NCBI GenBank assembly: GCA_032622095.1
Contig: CP136066.1
Coordinates: 226,366,961 to 226,430,960 of the forward strand
DNA: 64,000 bases
Origin: Siphonodentalium dalli
Lineage: Eukaryota > Mollusca > Scaphopoda > Gadilida > Siphonodentaliidae
Direction of reading: 5' to 3'
The position numbers and the translations under genes are program-made. How positions within the stretch are numbered: the first letter of the stretch is position 1; every line of letters begins with the position of its first letter. Shown here piece by piece: positions 46,812 through 58,481 of the stretch. The notes below the pieces were generated by a model that did not search any database, was not told the origin of the DNA, and was given only the letters and a program-made list of their open reading frames with translations.

Positions 46812-49800
46812 AATGAAAGTGTCAATGACACTGTAGCTCAACTTAGGTAGGGGAATAATTTAATGGTTGACAGTAAATGGAGGAATAGGAAAGGTGCTAA
46901 TTGAAATGTCTAACCTAGCTGCGCCAAAGGATTTAGTGATGCAAAGAGTAAGATACAAGATGGCTGCTGGTGGCCATTTTTTTTTACCAATTGACCCCAA
47001 AAGGACTCGTTCCCATCTACGTATAATTGTTAACATCCATGACAAATTTTATGAAGATCTGACCAAAGCTACGACCTACAAATTTCATGATGATCAGACG
47101 AACAGTACGACCTGTAGACCGCGTCAATGGATTGAATTTTGAAATCCAAGATGGCCGCTGGCAGCCATGTTATTTGGCCGAATGACCCCACAATGATTCG
47201 TTCCCATCTACATGTCAATGTCAACATTCGTGACAAATTTCATAAAGATTAGACCAAAGGTACAACTCGTTCCCATCTACATGTCAGTGTTAACATCCAT
47301 GACAAATTTAATAAAGATCAGACCAAAGGTATGACCTGTAGCCCACGCCAAAGGATTTAGTCATGCAAAGAGTAAAATGCTGGTGGCCATGTTTTTTGAC
47401 CGAATGACCCCAAAACGACTCGTTCCCATCTACATGTCATTGCTATAATTCATGACAAATTTCATGACCATCTGACCAAAGCTACGACCTGTAGCCCACA
47501 CCAAAGGATTTAGTCATGCAAAGAGTAAAATCCAAGATGGCTGCTGGCGGCCATGTTTTTTGACCGAATGACCCCAAAACGACTCGATCCCATCTACATG
47601 TCATTATTAACATCAATGACAAATTCCATGATGATCAGACGAACAGTACGACCTGTAGCCCGCGCCAATGGATTGAATCTTGAAATCCAAGATGGCTGCC
47701 AGCGGCCATGTTTTTTGGCCGAATGACCCCAAAATGACTCGTTCCCATCTACATGTCAATGTCAACATTAATGACAAATTTCATAAAGATCAGACCAAAG
47801 GTACGACCTGTAGCCCGCACCAAACGATTTAGTCATGCAAATAGTAAAATCCAAGATGGCTGCTGGCGGCCATGTTTTTCGGCCTAACGACCCCAAAATG
47901 ACTCGTTCCCATCTACGTGTCATTGTTAACATCCATGACATCTTTCATGATGTTCCGATCAAAGCTACGACCTGTAGCCCGCGCCAAAGGATTTAGTCAT
48001 GCAAAGAGTAAAATCCAAGATGGCTGCTGGCGGCCATGTTTATTGGCCGAACGACCCCAAAATGACTCGTTCCCATCTACATGTCAATATTAACAACCAT
48101 GACAAATTTCATGATGATCAGACGAACAGTACGACCTGTAGGCCGCGCCAATGGATTGAATTTTGAAATCTAAGATGGCCGCCAGCGGCCATGTTTTTTG
48201 GCCGAATGACCCCACAATGATTCGTTCCCATCTACATGTCAATGTCAACATTCATGACAAATTTCATAAAGATCAGACCAAAGGTACGACCTGTAGCCCG
48301 GGCCAAAGGATTTAGTCATGCAAAGAGTAAAATCCAAGATGGCTGCTGGCGGCCATGTTTTTTGGCCGAACGACCCCAAAATCCCTCGTTCCCATCTACA
48401 TGTCATTGTTAACGTCCATGACAAATTTCATGATGATCAGGGGAATAGTACGATCTGTAGTCCGCGCCAGTGGATTGACTCTTGAAATCCAAGATGGCTG
48501 CCAGCGGCCATGTTTTTTGGCCGAATGACCCCAAAATGACTCGTTCCCATCTACATGTCAATGTCAACATTCATGACAAATTTCATATAGATCAGACCAA
48601 AGGTACGACCTGTAGCCCGGGCCAAAGGATTTAGTCATGCAAAGAGTAAAATCCAAGATGGCTGATGGCGGCCATGTTTTTCGGCTGAACGACCCCAAAA
48701 TCACTCGTTCCCATCTACATGTCATTGTTAACATCCATGACAAATTTCATGATGTTCCGATCGAAGCTACGACCTGTAGCCCGCGCCAAAGGATTTAGTC
48801 ATGCAAAGAGTAAAATCCAAGATGGCTGCTGGTGGCCATGTTTATAGGCCGAACAACCCCAAAATGACTCGTTCCCATCTACATGTCAATATTAACATCC
48901 ATGACAAATTTCATGATGATCAGACGAACAGTACAACCTGTAGCCCGCGCCAATGGATTGAATCTTGAAATCCAAGATGGCTGCCAGCGGCCATGTTTTT
49001 TGGCAGAATGACCCCAAAATGACTCGTTCCCATCTACATGTCAATGTCAACATTCATTACAAATTTCATAAAGATCAGACCAAAGGTACGACCTGTAGCC
49101 CGCGCCAAAGGATTTAGTCATGCAAAGAGTAAAATCCAAGATGGCTGCTGGTGGCCATGTTTATTGGCCGAACAACCCCAAAATGACTCGTTCCCATCTA
49201 CATGTCAATATTAACATCCATGACAAATTTCATGATGATCAGACGAACAGTACGACCTGTAGCCCGCGCCAATGGATTGAATTTTGAAATCTAAGATGGC
49301 GGCCAGCGGCCATATTTTTTGGCCGAATGACCCCACATTGATTCGTTCCCATCTACATGTCAATGTCAACATTCATGACAAATTTCATAAACTTCCGACC
49401 AAAACAACGACCTGTAGCCCGCGCCAAAGGATTTAGTCATGCAAAGAGTAAAATCCAAGATGGCTGCTGGCGGCCATGTTTTTTGGCCGAACGACCCCAA
49501 AATCACTCGTTCCCATCTACATGTCATTATTAACATCAATGACAAATTTCATGATGATCAGATGAACAGTACGACCTGTAGGCCGCGCCAATGGATTGAA
49601 TCTTGAAATCCAAGATGGCTGCCAGCGGCCATGTTTTTTGGCCGAATGACCCAAAAATGACTCGTTCCCATCTACATGTCAATGTCAACATTCATGACAA
49701 ATTTCATGAAGATCAGACCAAAGGTACAACCTGTAGCCCGCGCCAAAGGAAATTGTTGACGGACACACGCACACACGCACACACGCACACACGAACACAC

Positions 49801-49857
49801 GGACACACGGACGACGGACGCCAAACCATGGCAATAGCTCAAACTTACAAGTAAGTT
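46812..49857. repeat. tandem array II, longer duplicate of array I
   Basis: It begins with the same head as array I and follows its unit order closely for about 1.4 kb, then has extra units. It ends in an ACAC-rich run (about 49761-49812) and the same CCATGGCAATAGCTCAAACT tail. A single stray unit is at about 52690-52850. Confidence 0.9.
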
Positions 49858-49893
49858 GAGCTAATGAACAAGTTATGCTGGTATAAATATAAA

Positions 49894-50055
49894 CATAATA
49901 TGATTTAAATCTGACCTTCCATTCATCATCATTCCACTCATCGTCTGACGAGTCATAGTCATCGTAAATATAAACATAATATGATTTAAATCTGACCTTC
50001 CATTCATCGTCATTCCACTCATCATCTGACGAGTCATAGTCATCATAAATACAAC
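49894..50055 (-). repeat. two extra in-frame 81-bp copies of the exon 4 tail
   Basis: The last 81 bases of exon 4 recur twice downstream at an exact period of 81 bases, with only a few substitutions. Each copy encodes DDYDSSDDEWNDDEWKV plus RFKSYY in the exon frame. These copies have ATTATGTTTATA where exon 4 has the donor-like ATTATGGTTGTA. Whether they are transcribed as exon is open. Confidence 0.85.
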
Positions 50056-50187
50056 CATAATATGACTTAAATCTGACCTTCCATTCATCGTCGTTCCACT
50101 CATCGTCTGATGAGTCATAGTCATCTCCGCTGAATTCACAGAAATCACCTCCACAACAAGGACAAGCGGTGGTAGAATTTTTCCTCT
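50056..50187 (-). CDS. J-domain protein gene, exon 4 (Cys cluster, acidic Trp segment)
   Basis: 132 bases, residues 68 (part) to 112 (part). Acceptor TTTCCAG, proposed donor G-GTTGTA. It starts ERKNSTTACPCCGGDFCEF, with three closely spaced Cys plus a fourth that could bind a metal. It continues DDYDSSDDEWNDDEWKV and RFKSYY. The end is inferred: exon 5 needs a phase-1 join (Gly-Phe-Glu), which this donor gives, whereas the stronger-looking AAG-GTCAGA would bring a stop. A downstream donor, ACTT-GTAAGT at about 49850, gives the same phase and would add all three 27-residue repeats. Confidence 0.75.
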
Positions 50188-50282
50188 CTGGAAACAAAAA
50201 AAACAAAGTATACTAGAGGCGAGAATGTCCCAGTGGGATAAACGATCCCCACAATGCAATTGGGCTACATTAACCCTTTGTC

Positions 50283-50560
50283 AGGTGGAGAGACATTTAT
50301 GTCGCTGTATGATTGGCGGGTAGAACGAAATATGTAGCCATACAGTTGCTGGGTAGAACATCATAAATTGTCATAGGGTTGGCGGGTAGAATGACATATA
50401 TGTCGCTGTACGGTTGGTGGATAGAATGACATATATGTTGGCGTACAGTTGGCGGGTAGACCGACATGTATGTCACCATATGATTGGCAGGTAGAATGAC
50501 ATATATGTCGCTGTACGGTTGGTGGGTGGAACGACTTTTATGTCGTTTATTGTAGTTATA
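50283..50560. repeat. minisatellite of ATGACATATATGTCGCTGTA units
   Basis: About eight imperfect units of 35-37 bp, ATGACATATATGTCGCTGTA followed by CGGTTGGCGGGTAGA. Each holds the small palindrome GACATATATGTC. Confidence 0.9.
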
Positions 50561-50893
50561 GGGTAATAATATGTTACCATGTACACAAATTCAAAAAATC
50601 ATTCCAAAAGAAAACTTTTCATGGATATAATGTGGATGGATATTATTTTAATTATTTACATGGATTCATACTTTTAATAATGTTGTTTGTATGATTTATT
50701 TGTTATATAGGCGATTGTTACAATATTACTCAGTTTATTTGCAAAAATATATTCACAAAATAGCAAACAGATAGACAAAATTTTGTCCACGGACGAACAC
50801 AGACAGACAAGCTGAATCCAAATTATCCAATATACCGCCCATAACTTTGTTACTGGGGGTATAATAAATATGCAGAAGTGCAAGTACACTTAC

Positions 50894-50969
50894 CTTCATA
50901 TTTGAGAAGTTTGTTATACGTCTCAGTCAGACTTTGAAACTTGACATTCGCATCCGGGTCATCTAGATT
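50894..50969 (-). CDS. J-domain protein gene, exon 3
   Basis: 25 codons plus one base (residues 43-67). Acceptor TTTTTAG, donor GTAAGT. The first 20 residues are NLDDPDANVKFQSLTETYNK, followed by LLKYE. This is the loop after HPD and helix III of a J domain, where the F-x-x-L-x-x-x-Y pattern is conserved. Phase 0 to 1. Confidence 0.88.
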
Positions 50970-51022
50970 CTAAAAAGAAAGAAAGACAAGAATCTCATTA
51001 GAGATGCGGGGTCGAGTTGCGG

Positions 51023-51628
51023 TACTCTCGTGTCTGGAATAAAAGTGCAGGGTGGAAAAACTGACAAGAATTAATATAAGTGCAGACTGGATTATAAGTG
51101 CAGGGTGGATAGGCAGGGTGGATAGGCAGGGTGGATAGGAAGGGTGGATAGGAAGGGTGGATAGGCAGGGTGGATAGTTTCATTGAAATACAGTCTTGCA
51201 CTTTACCAGTTGCGTTGAATGGGTACCTGACCAAATAGAGTGGGGTGGATACTAGTACATACTAGTCCTAATATGCTTTTGAGAACAGAGGTTCTGTTTC
51301 AAGGGGGTACTAGTAGTTTATTACTACTGTGGTATTACTGCTTCTTAATATATACCAGTAATTAAATTCCCACCAACAAGTGACTCCCGGTCAACAATAT
51401 TACTAGTATATTGACAGTTACGGGATTTTATAAACAACATTTGATCAAGATTTGTTGGGGGGAAAACAAAATCGGCCTGTCTAGACCTGTCTTCCAAAAT
51501 TACTACTATTTAATAGTACAATACACAAAATTATATAAACATGCAGACTGGAATAAGCCTTGTGCAGGGTGGAAAATCATCTAAAATTTAATAAACGTGC
51601 ATGCACGTTTATTCCAGACACAAGAGTA
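51023..51628. mobile_element. MITE with TACTCTCGTGTCTGGAATAA ends and internal GCAGGGTGGATAG array
   Basis: Left end TACTCTCGTGTCTGGAATAA. The right end is the complement of TACTCTTGTGTCTGGAATAA. A 13-bp array of GCAGGGTGGATAG lies at 51098-51178. A TA on each side is possible. No coding capacity. Confidence 0.6.
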
Positions 51629-51771
51629 GCTATGCCAAACCAGGGCATGGATTGAAAATGCATTAATTGTAACAAATTAAGGGCCATAACTCTGCCAAAG
51701 TAGGCACAGACCTGGCCAGTTATCGAACTAAATCAAGATATATAAGTCGATTCCCCAGGCACTTATTTTTT

Positions 51772-52140
51772 TACCCTGTGCCAATGCATTCTCTTATATA
51801 TGCGAGTCGACCATAGGTCGCCTCGCATATATAAGAGAATGCATTGGCCTAACAATTTTTATAAACAAATTTTAAATAAATGTTTCTTACAATTTTTAGG
51901 ACATAAAATAAAAAACATCCATTACCCTGCAGGGAGCCCCACACATATATAGAAGCATATAGAAGAGTGTCATCTGCTCATGTTTGTCTGGGGCTCTGTA
52001 TGGGTGAAATTATAAAATTGTTAAAGAATACAAGAAAAAATTATTAAAATTGTAAAAAATTGTTAGGCCAATGCATTCTCTTATATATGCGAGGCGACCT
52101 ATGGTCGACTCGCATATATAAGAGAATGCATTGGCACAAC
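51772..52140. mobile_element. hairpin-pair element (body as in 38941-39379)
   Basis: Two inverted 69-bp hairpins, at 51779-51847 and about 52067-52135, surround the AGGACATAAAATAAAAAACA / TCTGGGGCTCTGTATGGG body. The right hairpin joins directly to a half palindrome-MITE. Confidence 0.75.
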
Positions 52141-52403
52141 TTTTCCCTTCTCGGGAGTTTCTATATCTACTAATTTGCAGAAGATAAAATGCATAATCGA
52201 GGTGACTAATGGGTGAACATCACCAACTTCAATTGGGGAACTTCAATCTGATCCTAGGTCTCCCATAGCAGATGAGGACATACAGAATGAGGTCCCCAGA
52301 GGGTGACTTTAGTGATGCTAGCCAGCTATGCGGGATAGCGTCACTAAATACACCCTCTGGGAGCCTCATTCTGTAAATGACAGGCACACTAAACTCAGGC
52401 TTG
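52141..52403. mobile_element. right half of a GAGGTCCCCAGAGGG-palindrome MITE
   Basis: Spacer phrases (AATGGGTGAACATCACCAAC) are followed by one palindrome and the right end CACACTAAACTCAGGCTTG. The left half is missing or was replaced by the hairpin-pair element. Confidence 0.7.
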
Positions 52404-53127
52404 ATTTTGAGAATATTTGCAGACCATTATAGGATCAACCCTCGAAATTCGGAAAATTTAATGCTGTGCCATTATAGATTCCATATGTTGACATGGCATT
52501 TCCCACAGCATCAAGGGGGGGACAAAATGTTTTTCGGGTACATATGCCGGGGTGGGTGGGTGGTCGATAGGACCAACAAACAATTTTTTCCGCAACTCGA
52601 AATGTTTTTTCCTGCAAGTCTTTTTGACTTGTTTTTGCAATGAGTTTGGCTTAAAACACCTTAGAATGTCAATATTAACATAACTGAAAAATTTCATGAT
52701 GATCAGACAAACAGTATAGCATGTAGCCCATGCTAATGGATTGAATTTTGAAATCCAAGATGGCCACTCACAGCCATGTTTTTTTGGCCGAATGACACCA
52801 AAATGACTCGTTCCTATTTACATGTCAATGTTAACATCCATGACAAATAGTATGCACAGAAATTCATATACAGCTGTTTACAGTGAATTTCCCACTGCAA
52901 ATCTGTTTTAGTGTTAAAAGGGGGGTGGGTGTCCAAAAATGGTCAGGGAAAAAACTGCCGAAAACTGAAAAAAATTTGGACACGGGGGTGGGTGGGTCCT
53001 AACAAGGGTCAAAAGGGAAAAATCAGCATAAGTGCCTGAAAGAAAATTCTGACCCCCCCCCCCCTCCTGACAGCATTGCTCATTGCCATGGCCAATTTCG
53101 AGGATTATAGGATGTACTTTGTCTTAC

Positions 53128-53180
53128 CTTGTCGGGATGAACTTTCAGCGCTCTCTCTTTGTAAGTCTTCTTTATATCAA
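53128..53180 (-). CDS. J-domain protein gene, exon 2 (HPD motif)
   Basis: Two bases plus 17 codons (residues 25-42): VDIKKTYKERALKVHPDK. This is helix II of a J domain with the basic surface (KKTYKERALK) and the catalytic HPD at 39-41 that contacts and activates Hsp70. Acceptor ATTACTTCAG, donor GTAAGA. The two-sided join to exons 1 and 3 reproduces a J domain of normal length. Confidence 0.92.
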
Positions 53181-53560
53181 CTGAAGTAATAAATTAATAG
53201 GTGAGGAATTGTCAGGACATTTGTGAAATAATGTACCGGTAGCTCTACATGAGTTAAAGGGTTGTAGGAGGGCTGAAAAATAAGGAAATAAATATCTGGG
53301 GAACATAACAACTCTCGGAATCCAAATAATCATAGATGTATGTTTCGTAATTTTCTGCGAAAAGTCGGCCAAATTCAATGTTCTCTGCAGGCGCCTCCCT
53401 AGTCACTCAGGCACCACCCTCATTTCAGAACTTTTTTTTAAGAGCCTCCTCATTCATTGTTTTTCAATAATTTCTCAGTGTTAGAGGTGTTGTATTTGAA
53501 TAACGAACATGGATTTGTTTTTGCTTTTAGAGTATGTCTTCCAGATTTTGAGTAAATTGT

Positions 53561-54003
53561 TTAACCCTTTACCCAACAGAACGGCCCTGTGCCAATGCAT
53601 TCTCTGGTCGACTCGCATATATAAGAGAATGCATTGGCTTAACACATATTAAAAATGATAAAATTGTCAAAGAATGTAGAAAAATATTGTAAAAAAAATT
53701 TTAAATGTAAGAAAAAATGGTAAAATTGTTAAAGAATGTAAGAAAAAATGGTAAAAAGTGTTAAAAAAAGAATTTTTTTAGGCCAATGCATTCTCTTATA
53801 TATGCGAGGCGACCTATGGTCGACTCGCATATATAAGAGAATGCATTGGCACAGGGCATAACTGTAACCATCACAATGTGGTCAATGAACCGGTTCCAAT
53901 GATATCCATATTTGTATGGTGTTATTGAGACAGACCGAAGATATTTTAGGCTGTTGAAGCTTTATTTGGGCGTTTTTGGCCGTTTTGTTGGGTAAAGGGT
54001 TAA
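53561..54003. mobile_element. piggyBac-type MITE, copy F (opposite orientation)
   Basis: TTAACCCTTTACCCAACAG / TGTTGGGTAAAGGGTTAA. Body inverted relative to A-E. The first hairpin (53590-53637) has lost most of one arm; the second (53782-53850) is intact. Confidence 0.88.
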
Positions 54004-54295
54004 AGTAAATAGCATCCCTCCCACATCTCAAAATATTAGATCTATTTGCCTGAGAACACAGATATTTTATTTAATAATGTCCTTATTTGGAAATGTTTAT
54101 TTAAGTTTACTCAATGGCATGAATATATAACCTTGGATGCAGAACTTTCTGCAAAAAATTGGACAAATAATCTTTTCCTTAGGCCAACTTGTAACAGGTT
54201 GCCAATTACCGATTTCCAAGATAATAATTAGACCATCTGACAATGCCTCTGGGGAAAGCTGGAAAAAATCCACACTGTACCCATTATTTGATTAC

Positions 54296-55011
54296 TGTAT
54301 ACACCCGTCAGTAAGCCCATCCTCTAAGATAAGCCCAGTCTGGGTTTTTCACCCTAAACAAAACATGGGGTGGTCCTCGTAGATAAGCCCACCCCCATTT
54401 CTGAGCATTTGGAAGGTGAATATATACACTTGTGTTAATATTGTTGTGAATTATACACAACTTATTTTATTCTTAGTTGTTGGATCAATCAAAGAGGTAT
54501 CAGATCAATAAAATCAACGGATGTGTCACTTATTGTTCACACCTCTATCAGAGTAAATTCAATGGGATGTGGAGTAATCAATTAGTGTTTTTGTTGGATC
54601 CTTTGATAATGCAGAAGAGTGACCTGTTGTGTTTTTATAAGAATTAGCTTCATTAATAATCATTAGTGTAACTAAATTAACTTGTGAACTCATCATACAA
54701 CCCTATTGTGTTTACAAATTAATCCCAAAATGTACAACCTTATTCAAAATGATTCGAAATGTATCGAACTGTCTATCACTGTTTTTGGTTATTATCATAT
54801 GATTTTATCTTCTTAATATTAAATATAAATAAAACACATTATCATCTTTATTCGATTCAAAAATATGGTATTGGTATAAAACATGATGGTAGGTTGGCAC
54901 CTGAAGGCTAACATAATTTTTGCACATGGGGGTCCTCGTGAGTAAGCCCAGTACCCACTTTTTGAGCAAAAACGTGCACGAGCCCCCCCGGGCATACTGA
55001 CGGGTGTGTAT
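54296..55011. mobile_element. MITE with ACACCCGTCAGTAAGCCC ends
   Basis: TACACCCGTCAGTAAGCCC at the left and TACTGACGGGTGTGTA at the right. Phrases GTCCTCGT-GAGTAAGCCCA and its relatives repeat near both ends. Length about 715 bp. TA duplication possible. No transposase seen. Confidence 0.6.
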
Positions 55012-55758
55012 GTATTTTTTTTTATTCAATTTGAAGAAATTTTCCACCCCCTAAATTATTGGTTACTATACTATTATTTGGATAGACCTGTATTTTGTGT
55101 TATTAAACCAAAATACCAAATTTCATTCCATTCAGTCCAGACTTTACTAAAGTTATCATCCGGAAACGAAAAAAAGTGAATGGACAGATAGACATATGGA
55201 AATATTCATAGATGGACCAATAACAATAATACCTCCCGTTTTTTTCAAAATGGGCATATAAAAATCGTTCACACTATGAAGCCACGCTAACTGACCAACA
55301 GGTTGTCGCAAATGTGACAGAAATTGCCTGGTGATAGATATCTTATGGTTACAAAACAATGAACAGGACATCAAAATTGGAACTGGATTATATCAATTGC
55401 AGCCTGTGATATATTAATTTTACGACTGCTCTGTGGCGTTTGTTTTTACTCATTCTGCGGAACTAACTCAAATGTGCGATACAACCCAATTACTGGTCAA
55501 AGGTTTATCGTCTGCTTTGTTATTTTTCATCAACAAAATAAAAAAAACCTTGAAATGGCGCTTCAGTTTTTGTAGATATTTCAGTTTAGGACCCAATTCT
55601 ATCTATCTATTGGTACTGGTCGACCACCATATATGGGTGTTATCACCAGGCGCAGTCAGTGCAAGTTAGTGGAAAATAGAGTGATAGGGTGACAAGTTTG
55701 TCAGTTAAAAGAACATGTACAGATAAAAGCATTTTAAAAACAAAGGTTGCTGTCAGGT

Positions 55759-55849
55759 TCATGGTTGTAGCTGATAAGCTCTCCTCCTGAACTGGTCAGA
55801 GAGCTTCATCAGATCAAGTGGGAGTTTGTTCCAGAGTATAGCAGTTGAT
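55759..55849 (-). pseudogene. LINE ORF, C-terminal end beyond the hAT insertion
   Basis: After the hAT element the LINE frame resumes with AILWNKLPLDLMKLS and ends RRRAYQLQP before a TGA at 55759-55761. The W-N-x-LP motif close to the stop is usual at the end of Jockey/CR1-type proteins. Confidence 0.75.
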
Positions 55850-57033
55850 TAGTGATGCGGACCGGACCGGACCACCTTGGCTGGTCCGGTCCACTGCCAA
55901 GGCGGTCCAATCCGGTCTGGTCCATTCCGGTCCGGTACACATGCCTGGACCGGTCCAAAACGGTCCGGTCCACCTATAATAGGCTATATGTTAATGAATT
56001 CTCTGTTTTCTCAAAGTTTTACTCTGTATAATACAACCTATAAGGTTACTGAGTTCAGTGCATTGCAATGAGTCCACATTGTATGCATCATTGTCTGTCT
56101 CTGGTGGGATATACTGGGAACGATGCACGATAATAGTATTTCTAGTAATGCGAACATGCACTAATTAAATGTATTGGACAGATATATAGCTAGGGTCAGA
56201 ATGTGTTATAACCAATCTAACATGGCACTCAACTATTCGTATGCATGATTCGTATGATACTTATTTTCATTAAATTGAAATTGAAACGAAATAACTATAC
56301 TATTATTATCTATTGTCGTCTCTGTATTATTGTTATAATTTTTTTTGTAAAACATACTCTCCTAGATGGAGGAAATAAAGATATATATACCTAAGTACAA
56401 CTACTATTGGATTAATGTGACTGTCTTGTATATGTACTATGTAATGTGGTTTGCATGTTTCTTCGATAATTATAACTGAAAAACAATAGAATACTCGAGT
56501 CGATATCCATCCAAATTGATTAGTTGATGCCATGTTACACTGTTTATGACAAATAGTTCCATACTCATTCAGTTGCATGTTTGTCGCATTGATAGGGTGC
56601 TACAAAGTGTTGGCCAGTGTAGGATAGTAGTTATTAAAACAATTTAGAACGAAACAAGCAATTTTTATATTTTGAAAATGTTTTCAGAATGCTTAACATT
56701 TTGCGACATCAAAGCAGGCGGTCAGAAATCGGCGACATCAAAGCAGGCGGCCACCCACACTGGCACTTTCATAAGGAAAGTGACATGTACAAAGAACATC
56801 TACAAATGTATAGCGTATGGCATCAAACGTTTAATATATATTAACCACTTGAATGCGTCAATACGTCGTTGCTAATTGATATGACGGCAAATACGCAATA
56901 ATATTCGCGATAGTTTATTATAACTGAAGTAAAATAGTGGACCGGACCGGAGAGTACCAGACCGGCAGCAAAAAGCGGTCCGGTGACACCCGGTCCGGAC
57001 CGGACCGCGGTCCACCCCTGGACCGCATCACTA
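55850..57033. mobile_element. hAT element inserted in the LINE (TAGTGATGCGGACC end)
   Basis: TAGTGATGCGG / CCGCATCACTA ends with the duplication CAGTTGAT at 55842-55849 and 57034-57041. Subterminal GGTCCGGTCC / GGACCGGACC repeats are very dense. No BED finger or catalytic part was recognised; a 67-codon ORF at 56672 is unassigned. Younger than the LINE it interrupts. Confidence 0.93.
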
Positions 57034-57041
57034 CAGTTGAT

Positions 57042-58481
57042 GGGAAGAATGAATGTCTAAAATAGTTTGGCCCAGTATGAATTCGACGATAAGTGTCAGC
57101 GTTGCTATATCAGCTGTGTCTGAGTGGTTTCTGAAGGTATTCTGGGATTGTAATATTTACTTGATTATGGACTATTTTACTGAAGAGGGATAATTTTGAG
57201 ATGGTTCTTCTGTCCTCAAGGGGTTTCAGTTCTAATTCTGTCCTCATTTTTGACAAACTTGATAATCTTGAATAGTCATTAAAAATCCAACGGATGGCCC
57301 CGATTTTGTACTCGTTCAATTTTAGTTATGTTTTCTGAGGTATGAGGGGACCAAATTGCAGCGGCATACTCTAACTTTTGTCTATCCATGGCCTGATAAG
57401 CTGCTTTCTTGAGTGCTTTATTTTGTGTTTTGATATTCCTTTTTAGGAATCCCAGGGACTGATTTGCACTTAGGAGTTGTTCGTTGTATGTGGGCATTGA
57501 ATGAGAGATTGCTTGTGAGGTCGATTCCCAAATATCGCGCATTATTGACATGATCAAGTACTTGAGAGTGTAGGATGTAGTCACAAATTATGGGTTTTGC
57601 TTTGCGGCTGACTGTGAGGACGACATTTTGAGGGGTTAAAGGCCATATCCAAATTTTGCTCCCATGTCTGTAGTTTGTTTAGGTCGTTTTGTAATTGTTC
57701 GCAGTCTTTCGAGTTAGTTATTGTCATGTATAGTGCGGTGTCATCAGCAAATAAGCGTGTTTGAGCAGTTATGTGGTTTGGTAAATCATTGATGTACAGC
57801 AGGAACATCAGGGGCCCCAGGACAGACCCCTGGGGTACCCCAGATGTCACTGAGACTTCAGAGGAGGCAGCCCCCTCCAGGACAACAACTTGGGTTCTGT
57901 TGTTGAGAAAGGCTCTGACCCAGTTTAATGTGGTTCCACCAATGCCGTAATGTTCAAGTTTATAGAGCAATTTGCCATGATTTACCTTGTCAAAGGCTTT
58001 ACTGAAGTCTAGTAAGATAAGATCAGTCTGCTGACCTGCAGCAAGGCGTCTCAAGAGATCATCAGCTACATGTAGTTGCACGAGTTGTGTTTCACATGAT
58101 TTTCTTTCCCTGAAGCCATGCTGCAGGTCAAGAGAGGATCTTATTCTTTTTCAGATGCTTCGTGATGTTGGATGTGATGATGTGCTCAGTTAGTTTGCAG
58201 ATGATACAAGTCAGGGTGATCGGTCTATAATTTTCCCGGTTTGTTTTATCACCCTTCTTATATACAGGAACCACATTACCCTTTGTCCAGTCCTGTGGGA
58301 GGACACCTTCCTTCAAGGTCTTTTGAATAAGATTGGTAAGAAGGGGGGCAATTTCGTATCGGAGTTGTTTCAGAATAATTGGTTTAATATTGTCTGGCCC
58401 AGTTGCTTTGTTTATTCTAAGATTTGATAGGAGTTTAAGGATTCCTTCCTCTGATACCTCTATGTTTTCCATGTTATCCAA
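57042..58481 (-). pseudogene. LINE reverse transcriptase region, frameshifted
   Basis: Pieces in order: SEEGILKLLSNLRINKATGPD (58481-58128; here cut to the motif NKATGPDN), then after a one-base slip near 58115 LDFSKAFDKVNHGKL, SGVPQGSVLGPLMFLLY and FADDTALY (58081-57600). Shifts near 57610 and 57520 follow, then SLGFLKRNIKTQNKALK, and after another shift near 57290 IGAIRWIFNDYS. The catalytic YxDD-type site is FADD. At least four frameshifts make it inactive. Confidence 0.85.
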
